A DNA stretch of 64,000 bases from Cupriavidus sp. Its GTDB lineage: Bacteria; Pseudomonadota; Gammaproteobacteria; Burkholderiales; Burkholderiaceae. The notes beneath the pieces are model-generated. The model made no database searches. It was not told the origin of the DNA and saw only the letters and a program-made list of their open reading frames with translations. The translations under genes were made by a program, and so were the position numbers. Below are positions 45,708-53,351 of this stretch, one piece after another. The stretch spans positions 1-64,000 of the forward strand of contig JAPSLC010000025.1 in NCBI GenBank assembly GCA_031181345.1, read 5' to 3'. The stretch's first letter is position 1. Each line of letters begins with the position of its first letter.

Positions 45708-46151
45708 TTACAGCGCAGCCGGATTCTCGCTGTTTGCCGCCGCGCTTGGGCGACCGCTCTGGACGTTGGCACCGGCCTTCAATCCGGCGTATGCCGCAAA
45801 GCCGAGCGCGGCAACCGATATGGCCAGCGTGGCCACCCATTTGTAGATGTCGGTATGCGCGCGTTCGACCGAGGCACGGATATCGCCCAGGTCGAGCTTG
45901 GCGTCGAGGCGCGTCAGCGTGGTCTCGATCCCCGCGACGCTGGTGGCGAGCGTGGCGACATCGGTCTTCAGCGTCGATACGTCGGTTTTCAGGGTCGACA
46001 CGTCAGTCTTTAGGGAGGATACGTCGATCTTTAGGGACGACACGTCGGTCTTTAGGGACGACACGTCGGTCTTCAAGGTCGAGACGTCAACCTCGAGCCG
46101 GGTCACCGATTGTTCCAGGCGTTCGATGCGGTCCATCTTGGGATCATCCAT
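45708..46151 (-). CDS. Heptad-repeat coiled-coil protein with a C-terminal membrane anchor
   Basis: This 147-residue protein has no firm family name. Residues about 14-75 are a perfect-looking heptad array: VSTLKTD/VSSLKTD/VSSLKID and close variants, seven or so units. It predicts a long parallel coiled coil. The DNA carries a matching 21-base tandem repeat (about 45960-46095). A helix GDIRASVERAHTDIYK follows, then one membrane segment (VATLAISVAALGFAAYAGL) near residues 112-130. The order coiled coil then single helix recalls DUF1640/CCDC90-like proteins, but the match is only architectural. Start 46151 is one choice; the frame is open to 46268. It sits just right of tRNA-Arg. Confidence 0.7.
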   Translation of the reverse strand: MDDPKMDRIERLEQSVTRLEVDVSTLKTDVSSLKTDVSSLKIDVSSLKTDVSTLKTDVSTLKTDVATLATSVAGIETTLTRLDAKLDLGDIRASVERAHTDIYKWVATLAISVAALGFAAYAGLKAGANVQSGRPSAAANSENPAAL

Positions 46152-46382
46152 GATGCAATCGGGTTGATGTGGGGCGGTCGCGGGCTCATGCGGCTCGTCG
46201 GGCAATGTCCGGCTGACGCGGATCGCAATGCGAAGATGATGGCATGAACCGAACCGATTCACTGTCAATTTGCGTTTCGGCTGCGGCGTTCTCCGACAGC
46301 GGAGTCAGCCTTCGCCGCCTTGCGCCTGTACTGGGCCGTGGCTAGCCTGAAGGCGTGTACCGGACAAATTGCAGGAGGCGCG

Positions 46383-46643
46383 ATGCATGACGACGATTGG
46401 CGTGTCGAGGACTATCGCGGCATGGATGTCTATGTGCTGGTGTCCGAGCGCAAGGGCGGCGGGCCGACGGGGTGGGCCTATGAGGTTCGCATCGGCCAGG
46501 AGGGCGGCGATCCGAGCGACGCGGGCGATGTCGAAATGATTTCCAGCGGCGAGCAGGTCTTCGCGACTCGCCACGCCGCCGAGGTCGCGGCCTTCAGTGC
46601 GGGCTATGCGCGCGTGGATCGCATCCTCGGACCCGAGCAGTGA
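46383..46643 (+). CDS. Small hypothetical protein
   Basis: This is an 86-residue acidic soluble protein beginning MHDDDWRVEDYRGMDVYVL. It has a beta-rich first half (YVLVSERKGGGPTGWAYEVRI) and a helix near the C-terminus (ATRHAAEVAAFSAGYARVDR). The alternating pattern is that of a small alpha/beta domain. I do not recognise a family. GGAGG lies seven bases before the ATG. It stands alone between the coiled-coil gene and the initiator tRNA. Confidence 0.65.
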   Translation: MHDDDWRVEDYRGMDVYVLVSERKGGGPTGWAYEVRIGQEGGDPSDAGDVEMISSGEQVFATRHAAEVAAFSAGYARVDRILGPEQ

Positions 46644-46736
46644 GCGTCCTGCCGGCATTCCAGGGCGCAGCATCCATTCATGTCACGCCGTGATGTATCG
46701 ACGCGTGACGCCCGGTTTTCATCCCGATAATAACGC

Positions 46737-46765
46737 TTGCAATCGACGCGCGATTGCTTCATAAT
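46737..46765 (+). promoter_or_regulatory. Promoter of the initiator tRNA
   Basis: TTGCAA (46737-46742), exactly 17 bases, then CATAAT (46760-46765), ending 14 bases before the tRNA 5' end. Confidence 0.8.
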
Positions 46766-46779
46766 GTTGTTCTTCCAGA

Positions 46780-46856
<77 letters not shown>

Positions 46857-46864
46857 GATTGATC

Positions 46865-46896
46865 AAAAAGGGCGCTCGTAATGAGCGCCCTTTTTG
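46865..46896 (+). terminator. Rho-independent terminator after tRNA-fMet
   Basis: GGGCGCTC, a 5-base loop and GAGCGCCC are flanked by AAAAA and TTTTTG. Confidence 0.92.
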
Positions 46897-46998
46897 TTTG
46901 CCTTGCTATTCGCCTTGTGCGGCTGACGAACCGCGGCTCGAGCACGAGCGATGTTGTGCGGGAGCGGTGCGATCACACCAGACAATCGCACCAGGCCA

Positions 46999-47595
46999 TC
47001 ACACCAGGTTGCAGTATCCCGCCCGCCTTGCCTCTCCAACGGCCCAGACGCAGAAGCCGATCGGACCGCGATGCCGCCGCAGGCGCGCCATCGAAGGTCC
47101 CATCGTGATCGTATCGAACAAGATGCGCCGGCATTGCCGATCGGAGGTCAGCTGCAACGCCAGCGTGCCCTCAGGTGTCGTCGCGCGCGGGTCCGCGTTG
47201 CCATTCAATAGCGCTTCGACGCCACGCACATCGTTTGCCTCGCTGGCGCGATGCAGTGGCGTCCATCCCTGCGCATTCAGGCGTTCCGCGCTCGCCCCGG
47301 CGCTCAACAGCGTGGCCAGCAGTTCAGCCGGAGCGTTAGCGTCCAGGGCCATGTGAATCAACCCGCTTGCCGGTGGATCGGCCAACTGAATCAGCGCCGG
47401 CGAGGCTTGCAGCAAACGGCGCAGCTGCACCAGATCGTGGGACAGTATGGCGGCGTGCAAGGCATGTTCGATCGTACCCGCTTCGGTGTCGGGGCCGGAT
47501 CGCTCAGCCGCACTTGAGGATCCGGCGGAAGGGACGGGGTCGTCGTGCGGCGGCGTCTGCGGGCGGAGAGAAGAAGGGGCGCGAAGGGGCATCAT
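46999..47595 (-). CDS. Ankyrin-repeat protein
   Basis: This is a 198-residue protein. The first 45 residues are Ser/Pro/Asp-rich and look disordered. Three or so ankyrin units follow between residues 45 and 145: HALHAAILSHDLVQLRRLLQ, then SGLIHMALDANAPAELLATL, then GWTPLHRASEANDVRGVEAL with the classic TPLHRA turn. The C-terminal 40 residues are basic with an aromatic tail. No signal peptide is present. Ankyrin proteins mediate protein binding, so no enzymatic role can be given. No ribosome site is visible before ATG 47595, so the start is uncertain. Confidence 0.72.
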   Translation of the reverse strand: MMPLRAPSSLRPQTPPHDDPVPSAGSSSAAERSGPDTEAGTIEHALHAAILSHDLVQLRRLLQASPALIQLADPPASGLIHMALDANAPAELLATLLSAGASAERLNAQGWTPLHRASEANDVRGVEALLNGNADPRATTPEGTLALQLTSDRQCRRILFDTITMGPSMARLRRHRGPIGFCVWAVGEARRAGYCNLV

Positions 47596-47704
47596 GGCGA
47601 GGGAGGTCCGTGGTTGAAACCCGTGACGCTATCCCTTTGCGCCGGCCGGTCTTGCGCGCTTCGGCCAAAGCTTTGCGAAACTCCGCAGGCGCCGATGCGC
47701 GTTG

Positions 47705-48001
47705 CTAGCTCGGCGAGCCGCCAGCCAGCGCGATCGCCTGTTCGAACGTTTCCCGCACCGCGGGTTGGTCCTCGCGCTCTGCCGCTGCCGCGCGCTCGCG
47801 CAGCCGGGCCACCAGCACCTGCAGATTGTTGCCGACGGGAGCGGCTTTGCTGGCGTCGCATTCGCTGACTGCTTCGGTCATCAGCTGCTGCAGTTCCTCC
47901 CCAACATCGGCGCCATCGAACGCGCTGACCGACAGCGCCGAGATGCGGTCGAGGTAAAGGTTGACCAGCGCTTCGTCGTGTACCGGTTCGGGCATGTCCA
48001 T
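47705..48001 (-). CDS. Small hypothetical acidic helical protein
   Basis: This is a 98-residue, acidic, mostly helical protein beginning MDMPEPVHDEALVNLYLDRI. Its helices include VGEELQQLMTEAVSE and NLQVLVARLRERAAAAERED. I recognise no family. ATG 48001 is chosen because GGAGG lies close upstream; a longer form to 48040 has no ribosome site. It lies upstream of the ankyrin gene on the same strand, with 109 bases between them. Confidence 0.65.
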   Translation of the reverse strand: MDMPEPVHDEALVNLYLDRISALSVSAFDGADVGEELQQLMTEAVSECDASKAAPVGNNLQVLVARLRERAAAAEREDQPAVRETFEQAIALAGGSPS

Positions 48002-48116
48002 CTCGGCCTCCGTGTTGTGGGTTGGCGGTGTGATGTCCATTCTAGTGGCCGCCCCGGGCTGCCTGCTGTCGGCACGTGGCCTACAGCGCGCCTGTCTGCA
48101 TGGCCATTCAATGCCG

Positions 48117-48416
48117 CTAACTCTCGGGTCGGTCGCGGGAAGGAAAGGCTGGCAGCGCGATGCGGCGGGGCGCGGCCTTCAGTGCGCGAGTGGGCCACAG
48201 CACGTAATTGGTATGCGGGTCGAGCGGCTTGCCGAAATAGGACACCCACACCTGCACGCCGTGCTCGGTCTCGGCGATGATCGCCGCCACCGCGCGCGCG
48301 GCGACCGCAGGCGATTTCAGCAGTTCGGCCAGCGCTTCGACGCCCTGGACGACGTGGTGCTTGACCCCCTGGAACCACGCATATTGGCGCATGGCGGACA
48401 GTAAACGCTTTGTCAT
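48117..48416 (-). CDS. Small hypothetical protein
   Basis: This is a 99-residue basic protein beginning MTKRLLSAMRQYAWFQGVKH. It has a central helix ALAELLKSPAVAARAVAAII and a strand-like segment HGVQVWVSYFGKPLDPHTNY. No family is recognised and there is no signal peptide. The gene is on the same strand as the next two to its left, but gaps of 115 bases or more make an operon uncertain. The 285 bases to its right (48417-48701) show no gene. Confidence 0.5.
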   Translation of the reverse strand: MTKRLLSAMRQYAWFQGVKHHVVQGVEALAELLKSPAVAARAVAAIIAETEHGVQVWVSYFGKPLDPHTNYVLWPTRALKAAPRRIALPAFPSRDRPES

Positions 48417-48701
48417 GTTCAGCCTGTCTCCGTTAGAAACGAGAATGAGAACCAGGTGTCTGACCGTGGTGCCCGCGCTTCGTTCAGCGCGAATGCCGGG
48501 CAGTTTTCTATCGCTGGTCCGGATCGATTCGTGGACGGCGGAGGCCCCAGGCGGACTGCCTGGTCATCGGCGGCGGTCTGCCGCGGAATTGACAGCCCCG
48601 CTTGCTTTGCCGTAGCTTCGGACGCATGGGCGGCGCGCCCACGGCCGTCGCCGCCGGGTCCCCGAAGCGGCGACCCTCATCATCCCGCAAGGAGCTCCCC
48701 G

Positions 48702-49013
48702 ATGACCGAGGACATGCTGATGCAATTGATGGTGGAGGTCGAGAAGGAAGATCCGATCGACTATGCCAACCTGCCGTTCGACGACGGCGCGCTGCGGGCC
48801 CTGGCCTGCCGCCTGGTGGCCGAGCGCTCGCAGGCGATGGAAGCGGCCGGCATGCCGGTCGACGCGGTGCTGGCCACCATGTGGGCGTCGACCGCCAAGC
48901 TCGTGCTCGAGAACATGGTGCTGAATGCGCGCCTGCTGACCCTGCAGGGCGCTCCCGACGACGCCCGCGCGCTGATCGAGCGCATCGCCCGCCGGTCCCG
49001 CGGCAATCCCTGA
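48702..49013 (+). CDS. Small hypothetical helical protein
   Basis: This is a 103-residue protein beginning MTEDMLMQLMVEVEKEDPID, all helical by pattern. It has DDGALRALACRLVAERSQAM, then a second pair of helices ending ARALIERIARRSRGNP. AAGGAG just before ATG 48702 supports the gene. I do not recognise a family. It is followed by the LpxO-like gene 115 bases on, but there is no sign of shared function. Confidence 0.7.
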   Translation: MTEDMLMQLMVEVEKEDPIDYANLPFDDGALRALACRLVAERSQAMEAAGMPVDAVLATMWASTAKLVLENMVLNARLLTLQGAPDDARALIERIARRSRGNP

Positions 49014-49128
49014 TCCACTTCCCTGCGCGGGGCCTGCCGTTTAGGTAAACTACGCTCCTTCAAGCCTTACAGTGTGCCTTCGCCCGCACGGCGGCAGGCC
49101 GGCACAAGGCGGCTCAAGGAGTTCGAGG

Positions 49129-50031
49129 GTGGTCAAGTGGATCATTGTCGCGGCCTATCTCGGCGCGATTCTGTATGTGCATTTCCGCGGCAAGGTGCGC
49201 CTGCGCATCTGGCGGCAATTGCTGGATCATTCGGCGCTGGTCGCGCCGGTCAATTGCTTCATGTACGCCTTCTCGGGCGTCCCTCGCACGCCGTTCATCC
49301 CGGTGGAGCGCTTTCCCGAACTGGAGAGGCTGCGTGCCGCCTGGCCGGAGATCCGGGACGAGGGCCTGGCCCTGGCCGCGATGCGCAAGATCAAGGCCGC
49401 CGAGAAGAACGACGATGCCGGCTTCAATTCCTTCTTCAAATACGGCTGGAAGCGCTTCTACCTGAAGTGGTACGAGGCGCAACACCCGTCGGCCGAGCAA
49501 CTGTGCCCGCGCACGGTCGCGCTGCTGCGCGAATTGCCGTTCGTCAAGGCCGCGATGTTTGCCGAGCTGCCGCCGGGCGGCAAGCTCAATCCCCACCGCG
49601 ATCCCTTCGCCGGTTCGCTGCGCTACCACCTCGGCCTGGCGACGCCGAACGACGATCGCTGCTTCATCGAGGTCGACGGCGAGCGGCACAGCTGGCGCGA
49701 CGGACAGGGCGTGGTGTTCGACGAGACCTATCTGCACTGGGCCGAGAACCGCAGCGACGAGAACCGGCTGATCCTGTTCTGCGACATCGAGCGGCCGATG
49801 CGCTATGGCTGGGCCGGCAAGGTCAACCGCTGGCTGGGCCGCAAGGTGATGAGCGCGGCCAGTTCGCCGAACGACGAGACCGACCAGACCGGCATGATCA
49901 ACAAGCTGTTCCGCATCGTCTGGCTCGGCGGCCAGTATCGCCGCCGCCTCAAGGCGTGGAACCGCCAGGTCTACTACGTGGTCAAGTTCGGCCTGATCGC
50001 CGCCGGTGTCGCGCTGATCGTCTTCCTGTAA
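49129..50031 (+). CDS. LpxO-like aspartyl/asparaginyl beta-hydroxylase family dioxygenase
   Basis: This is a 300-residue Fe(II)/2-oxoglutarate dioxygenase of the aspartyl hydroxylase family. Bacterial members such as LpxO hydroxylate the secondary acyl chain of lipid A. An N-terminal membrane helix (VVKWIIVAAYLGAILYVHF) and a C-terminal one (VKFGLIAAGVALIVFL) anchor it. The iron site is seen in LNPHRDPFAGSLRYHLGL (HxD) near residue 155, and the distal His and 2OG Arg in YLHWAENRSDENRLI near 205. The start is GTG 49129, eight bases after AAGGAG. LpxO is the best guess; peptide-acting relatives exist. Confidence 0.87.
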   Translation: MVKWIIVAAYLGAILYVHFRGKVRLRIWRQLLDHSALVAPVNCFMYAFSGVPRTPFIPVERFPELERLRAAWPEIRDEGLALAAMRKIKAAEKNDDAGFNSFFKYGWKRFYLKWYEAQHPSAEQLCPRTVALLRELPFVKAAMFAELPPGGKLNPHRDPFAGSLRYHLGLATPNDDRCFIEVDGERHSWRDGQGVVFDETYLHWAENRSDENRLILFCDIERPMRYGWAGKVNRWLGRKVMSAASSPNDETDQTGMINKLFRIVWLGGQYRRRLKAWNRQVYYVVKFGLIAAGVALIVFL

Positions 50032-50113
50032 GCCGGTGAGCTTGCAGGCCTGCAAACCTGCAAGCGACCGCTGCACGGACGCGGTGCCCCGGCACCGCGT
50101 TCCATCCCCTCCG

Positions 50114-51550
50114 CTAGCGCGGCGCCAGCCGCGCCACCACGCCGGCCAGTTTCCGATACGCCTGCTCCAGCGCGGTCGAACGCGGCGCGCCGATATTGAT
50201 CCGCAGGCAATGGTCGAAGCGGCTCGAGTTGGAAAAGACGACCCCGGGCATCACCCGCACGCCGGCCTCCAGCGCCTGCTCGAATACCGCCTCCGACGAC
50301 AGCCGATCCGGCAATTCCACCCACAGATGCATGCCGCCCTGCGGCGCCGACAGGCGCGTGCCGGCCGGAAACAGGGCTGCGATCGTTTCGGCGGCCCAAT
50401 GCCGCTGATGGCGCAGGCGGGCGCGCAGCCGCCGCAGATGCCGATCGAAGTCGCCCGACGCCATCAGCTCGGCCACGGCGATCTGCGACAGCAGCTCGTT
50501 CGGCCGTGACTGGCTGAACTTCAGCATCTCGACCCGCGCCTGCCACTTGCCGGCGGCAATCCAGCCCAGTCGCATGCCGGGTGCCAGATTCTTGTGCAAC
50601 GACGCGCAGTAGATCACGTTGCCGCCGCGGTCCCAGGCCTTGGCGGCAGCCAGCGGCGCATCGTCGTCGGCCAGCGTCGAGAAGCAGTCGTCCTCGATCA
50701 GCGCGATGCCGCGCGCCTCGCACCATTGCACCAGCCGGGCCTTGTTCGCGTCCGGCATGATGCTGCCCTGCGGATTCTGCAGATTCGGTACCACCACCAC
50801 CGCGCGAATGTTGTCGTAGGTCTGGGCGGCCAGTTCCAGCGCTTCCAGCGACAGGCCCGTCTGCGGGCTGCACGGGACCTCCAGCGCGCGCATGCCGAGG
50901 CTTTCGAGGATCTGCAGCAGCCCGTAATAGGTAGGCGATTCGACGGCGATGACATCGCCCGGGCCGGCGACCGCGCGCAAGGCCAGGTTCAGCGCCTCGG
51001 TGCAGCCATGCGTGATGGCGATCTGCTCCGGCGCCAGCGTCATGCGAGCCTGCAACGCCTGGCGCGCCAGCGCGGCGCGCAGGGCCGGATGCCCGTCAGG
51101 CTCGACCGCGCTGCCGAGCAGATTCGGATGGCGGCGCAGCGCGCGGCCGGTGGCCTGGCGCAGCGATTCGACCGGATAGAGTTCAGGCGGGGCGCAGGCG
51201 CCCGCCAGATTGACGGCCTCCGGATACAGGCGGCCGCGCGCGATGATCGCCGAGATGCGGGCGTGGATGCCGACGTACTGCGCGGGATCGGGCAGCGAGG
51301 CAGATGGTTCGGCGATGGGAGTGGCCTGTGGCGCCGGCGGCCGCACGAAGTAGCCAGAGCGGGGGCGCGCTTCGAGCAGGCCTTGCGCCTCCATCTCGCG
51401 GCACGCCTGCAGCGCGGTCGACAGGCTGACGCCGTGGCGCTCCATCAGAGCCCGTATCGACGGCATCCGCTCCCCCGGCAGCAGCGTGCCCGCGGCGATG
51501 GCCTGCCGATAGTGGCCGGCGAGTTGGCGGTACAGCGGGGCGGAGTCCAT
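50114..51550 (-). CDS. MocR/PdxR-type regulator with an aminotransferase domain
   Basis: This is a 478-residue fusion. An N-terminal GntR winged helix (LLPGERMPSIRALMERHGVS, residues about 22-45) is joined to a fold-type I aminotransferase domain. The latter has VESPTYYGLLQILESLGMRA near 200, the aspartate region in IEDDCFSTL and the PLP lysine in YCASLHKNLAPGMRLGW. Such MocR proteins sense PLP or a PLP-amino compound and usually act on a divergent gene. Here that is the DUF2917 gene at 51823, with a PLP enzyme (serine/threonine dehydratase type) after it. The intergenic space contains a 12-bp tandem repeat. Confidence 0.92.
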   Translation of the reverse strand: MDSAPLYRQLAGHYRQAIAAGTLLPGERMPSIRALMERHGVSLSTALQACREMEAQGLLEARPRSGYFVRPPAPQATPIAEPSASLPDPAQYVGIHARISAIIARGRLYPEAVNLAGACAPPELYPVESLRQATGRALRRHPNLLGSAVEPDGHPALRAALARQALQARMTLAPEQIAITHGCTEALNLALRAVAGPGDVIAVESPTYYGLLQILESLGMRALEVPCSPQTGLSLEALELAAQTYDNIRAVVVVPNLQNPQGSIMPDANKARLVQWCEARGIALIEDDCFSTLADDDAPLAAAKAWDRGGNVIYCASLHKNLAPGMRLGWIAAGKWQARVEMLKFSQSRPNELLSQIAVAELMASGDFDRHLRRLRARLRHQRHWAAETIAALFPAGTRLSAPQGGMHLWVELPDRLSSEAVFEQALEAGVRVMPGVVFSNSSRFDHCLRINIGAPRSTALEQAYRKLAGVVARLAPR

Positions 51551-51712
51551 GCGGCATGGTGGCGCATCCGGCCGATGCGCAACAGATACAGAAAAGTTTC
51601 GGCCGTATCGTAACAGAGCGAAGGATGGGGCTCTGTTCTGCTGTCCGTTCCGGTGCGGTGTGCCTGCCGCGCCGCGACGCCGGCCGGTACGCTGCATGCA
51701 TTGGATCGCGGC

Positions 51713-51754
51713 GCTGACCGCGGTGCTGACCGCGGTGCTGACCGCGGTGCTGAC
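51713..51754. repeat. 12-bp tandem repeat between the MocR and DUF2917 genes
   Basis: GCTGACCGCGGT is repeated three times (51713-51748), then a half copy GCTGAC. It lies in the 272-base divergent space 51551-51822, which has no convincing gene. MocR proteins often bind directly repeated sites, so these copies are candidates. Confidence 0.7.
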
Positions 51755-51822
51755 GATACCGGCCGGTCTTTCCTGCTGTGTCCGTGGCACCCCCGACGCA
51801 GCCGAACCCGCCCGAGGCCATC

Positions 51823-52167
51823 ATGTCCATCCTCTCTCTCCTGCCACATCCCATTCATTTCCACCGCGCGCTGAAGCTGCCAGCCGGCCAATCGGTCGGC
51901 TTCCATGCCAGGGCCGGCGCCGAACTGCATATCGCCGATGGCGACGTGGAGCTGATCGAACCGCCGCTGCTGCTGGCCGAGACGCTGCACTGGCCGCGAC
52001 GCCGTCTGCCGTCGGGCAGCGTGGTCGCGCTGTCTCGCTCCGGCTGGTTTGCCCTGCGCGCGCAGCGCGATACCACCTTGCGGCTGCGCCAACGTGCCTG
52101 GGTATTCTCGCCGACCCGTATCGCGCGCATACTTTCCGGCTGGCGCCGCCGGCGCCTGGCGCATTGA
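51823..52167 (+). CDS. DUF2917 family protein
   Basis: This is a 114-residue protein of the DUF2917 type common in Burkholderiales. It is a small beta-rich domain with LPAGQSVGFHARAGAELHIA and the later PSGSVVALSRSGWFALRAQR, resembling a single cupin-like sheet. The C-terminus is arginine-rich (WRRRRLAH). Its function is unknown. It is divergent from the MocR gene. Such pairs recur in this order (family knowledge), so it may be the target of that regulator. No strong ribosome site is seen before ATG 51823. Confidence 0.75.
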   Translation: MSILSLLPHPIHFHRALKLPAGQSVGFHARAGAELHIADGDVELIEPPLLLAETLHWPRRRLPSGSVVALSRSGWFALRAQRDTTLRLRQRAWVFSPTRIARILSGWRRRRLAH

Positions 52168-52256
52168 AGGCGGGCATTGACGCCGACCATTGAAGCGCAG
52201 CCAACGCCTGTTCCCTTCGTAGCACCTACGTCTTTCCCTGCAAGGAGTGCTGTCCC

Positions 52257-53237
52257 ATGACGCAATTGGCCATCTCGTTCACCGATGTCGTAGAGGCGCA
52301 TCGCCGCATCAGTGGCGTCGCGCACCATACACCGGTGCTGACTTCGGCCACCGCCGACGCGCAGAGCGGCGCGCGGCTGTTCTTCAAATGCGAGAACCTG
52401 CAGCGGATGGGCGCCTTCAAGTTTCGCGGCGGCTACAACGCGATCGCGCAGCTGTCACCCGAGCAGCGCGCCGCCGGCGTCGCGGCGTTTTCGTCGGGCA
52501 ACCACGCGCAGGCGATCGCGCTGTCGGCGCGGCTGTTCGGCACCCGCGCGGTGATCGTGATGCCCAAGGACGCGCCGCCGGCCAAGATCGCCGCGACGCG
52601 CGGCTACGGCGGCGAGGTCGTGCTGTACGACCGTTATACCGAGGACCGCCAGGCGATCAGCGAGCGGCTGGCCCGCGAGCAGGGCCTGACGCTGATCCCG
52701 CCATTCGACCATCCGCACGTGATGGCCGGGCAGGGCACCGCGGCCAAGGAACTGTTCGAGCAGGCCGGTCCGCTCGACGTGTTGCTGGTGCCGCTGGGCG
52801 GCGGGGGGCTGCTGTCGGGCAGCGCGGTGGCCGCGCGGGCGATGCATCCGGGCTGCAAGATCATCGGCGTCGAGCCGGAAGCCGGCAACGACGGCCAGCA
52901 GAGCCTGCGGGCCGGGCGCATCGTCACGATCGGCACGCCCGACACGATTGCCGACGGCGCCCAGACCCAGCATCTGGGCCAGTACACCTTCCCGGTGCTG
53001 CAGCAGCTGGTCGACGATATCGTCACGGTCAGCGATGCCCAGCTGATCGAGGCGATGCGCTTCTTTGCCGGCCGCATGAAGCTGGTGGTCGAGCCGACCG
53101 GCTGCCTGGGCGCCGCGGCGGCCTTCGCCGGCAAGGCGCCAATCGCCGGCAAGCGGGTCGGCATCATCCTGTCGGGCGGCAATGTCGATATGGCGCGCTA
53201 CGCCGCGCTGCTGGGGCAGGTGCCGGCGCAGGATTGA
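52257..53237 (+). CDS. serine/threonine dehydratase-like PLP enzyme
   Basis: This is a 326-residue fold-type II PLP enzyme of the serine racemase / threonine dehydratase / 3-hydroxyaspartate dehydratase group. The cofactor lysine is Lys55 in MGAFKFRGGYNA. The phosphate loop is in VPLGGGGLLSGSA near residue 180, and SSGNHAQAIALSA near 80 is the substrate loop. There is no ACT-like regulatory domain, so it is the short catabolic form. AAGGAG precedes ATG 52257. It may be linked to the MocR gene, but an explicit substrate cannot be assigned from sequence. Confidence 0.9.
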   Translation: MTQLAISFTDVVEAHRRISGVAHHTPVLTSATADAQSGARLFFKCENLQRMGAFKFRGGYNAIAQLSPEQRAAGVAAFSSGNHAQAIALSARLFGTRAVIVMPKDAPPAKIAATRGYGGEVVLYDRYTEDRQAISERLAREQGLTLIPPFDHPHVMAGQGTAAKELFEQAGPLDVLLVPLGGGGLLSGSAVAARAMHPGCKIIGVEPEAGNDGQQSLRAGRIVTIGTPDTIADGAQTQHLGQYTFPVLQQLVDDIVTVSDAQLIEAMRFFAGRMKLVVEPTGCLGAAAAFAGKAPIAGKRVGIILSGGNVDMARYAALLGQVPAQD

Positions 53238-53351
53238 CGCTCGCGCGGGGTGGGGGCAGCGGCCTCGGTCAGGGGCCGCCGCGGCCGAAAGGCTTTAGAA
53301 TTGCGGTCCGGTCATCGGACCCGCCGTTCGGCCGTCGAATACTTTATCCCC

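Noticed and set aside
47596..47704. hrpII-type box (TTCG-N16-TTCG) upstream of the ankyrin gene
   Set aside because: Only isolated TTCG/CGAA words are present, not with the required spacing and orientation.
51696..52193. Hydrophobic peptide starting MHWIAALTAVLTAVLTAVL
   Set aside because: It is the translation of the 12-bp repeat in a frame overlapping the DUF2917 gene, with no ribosome site. It was kept only as a DNA repeat.
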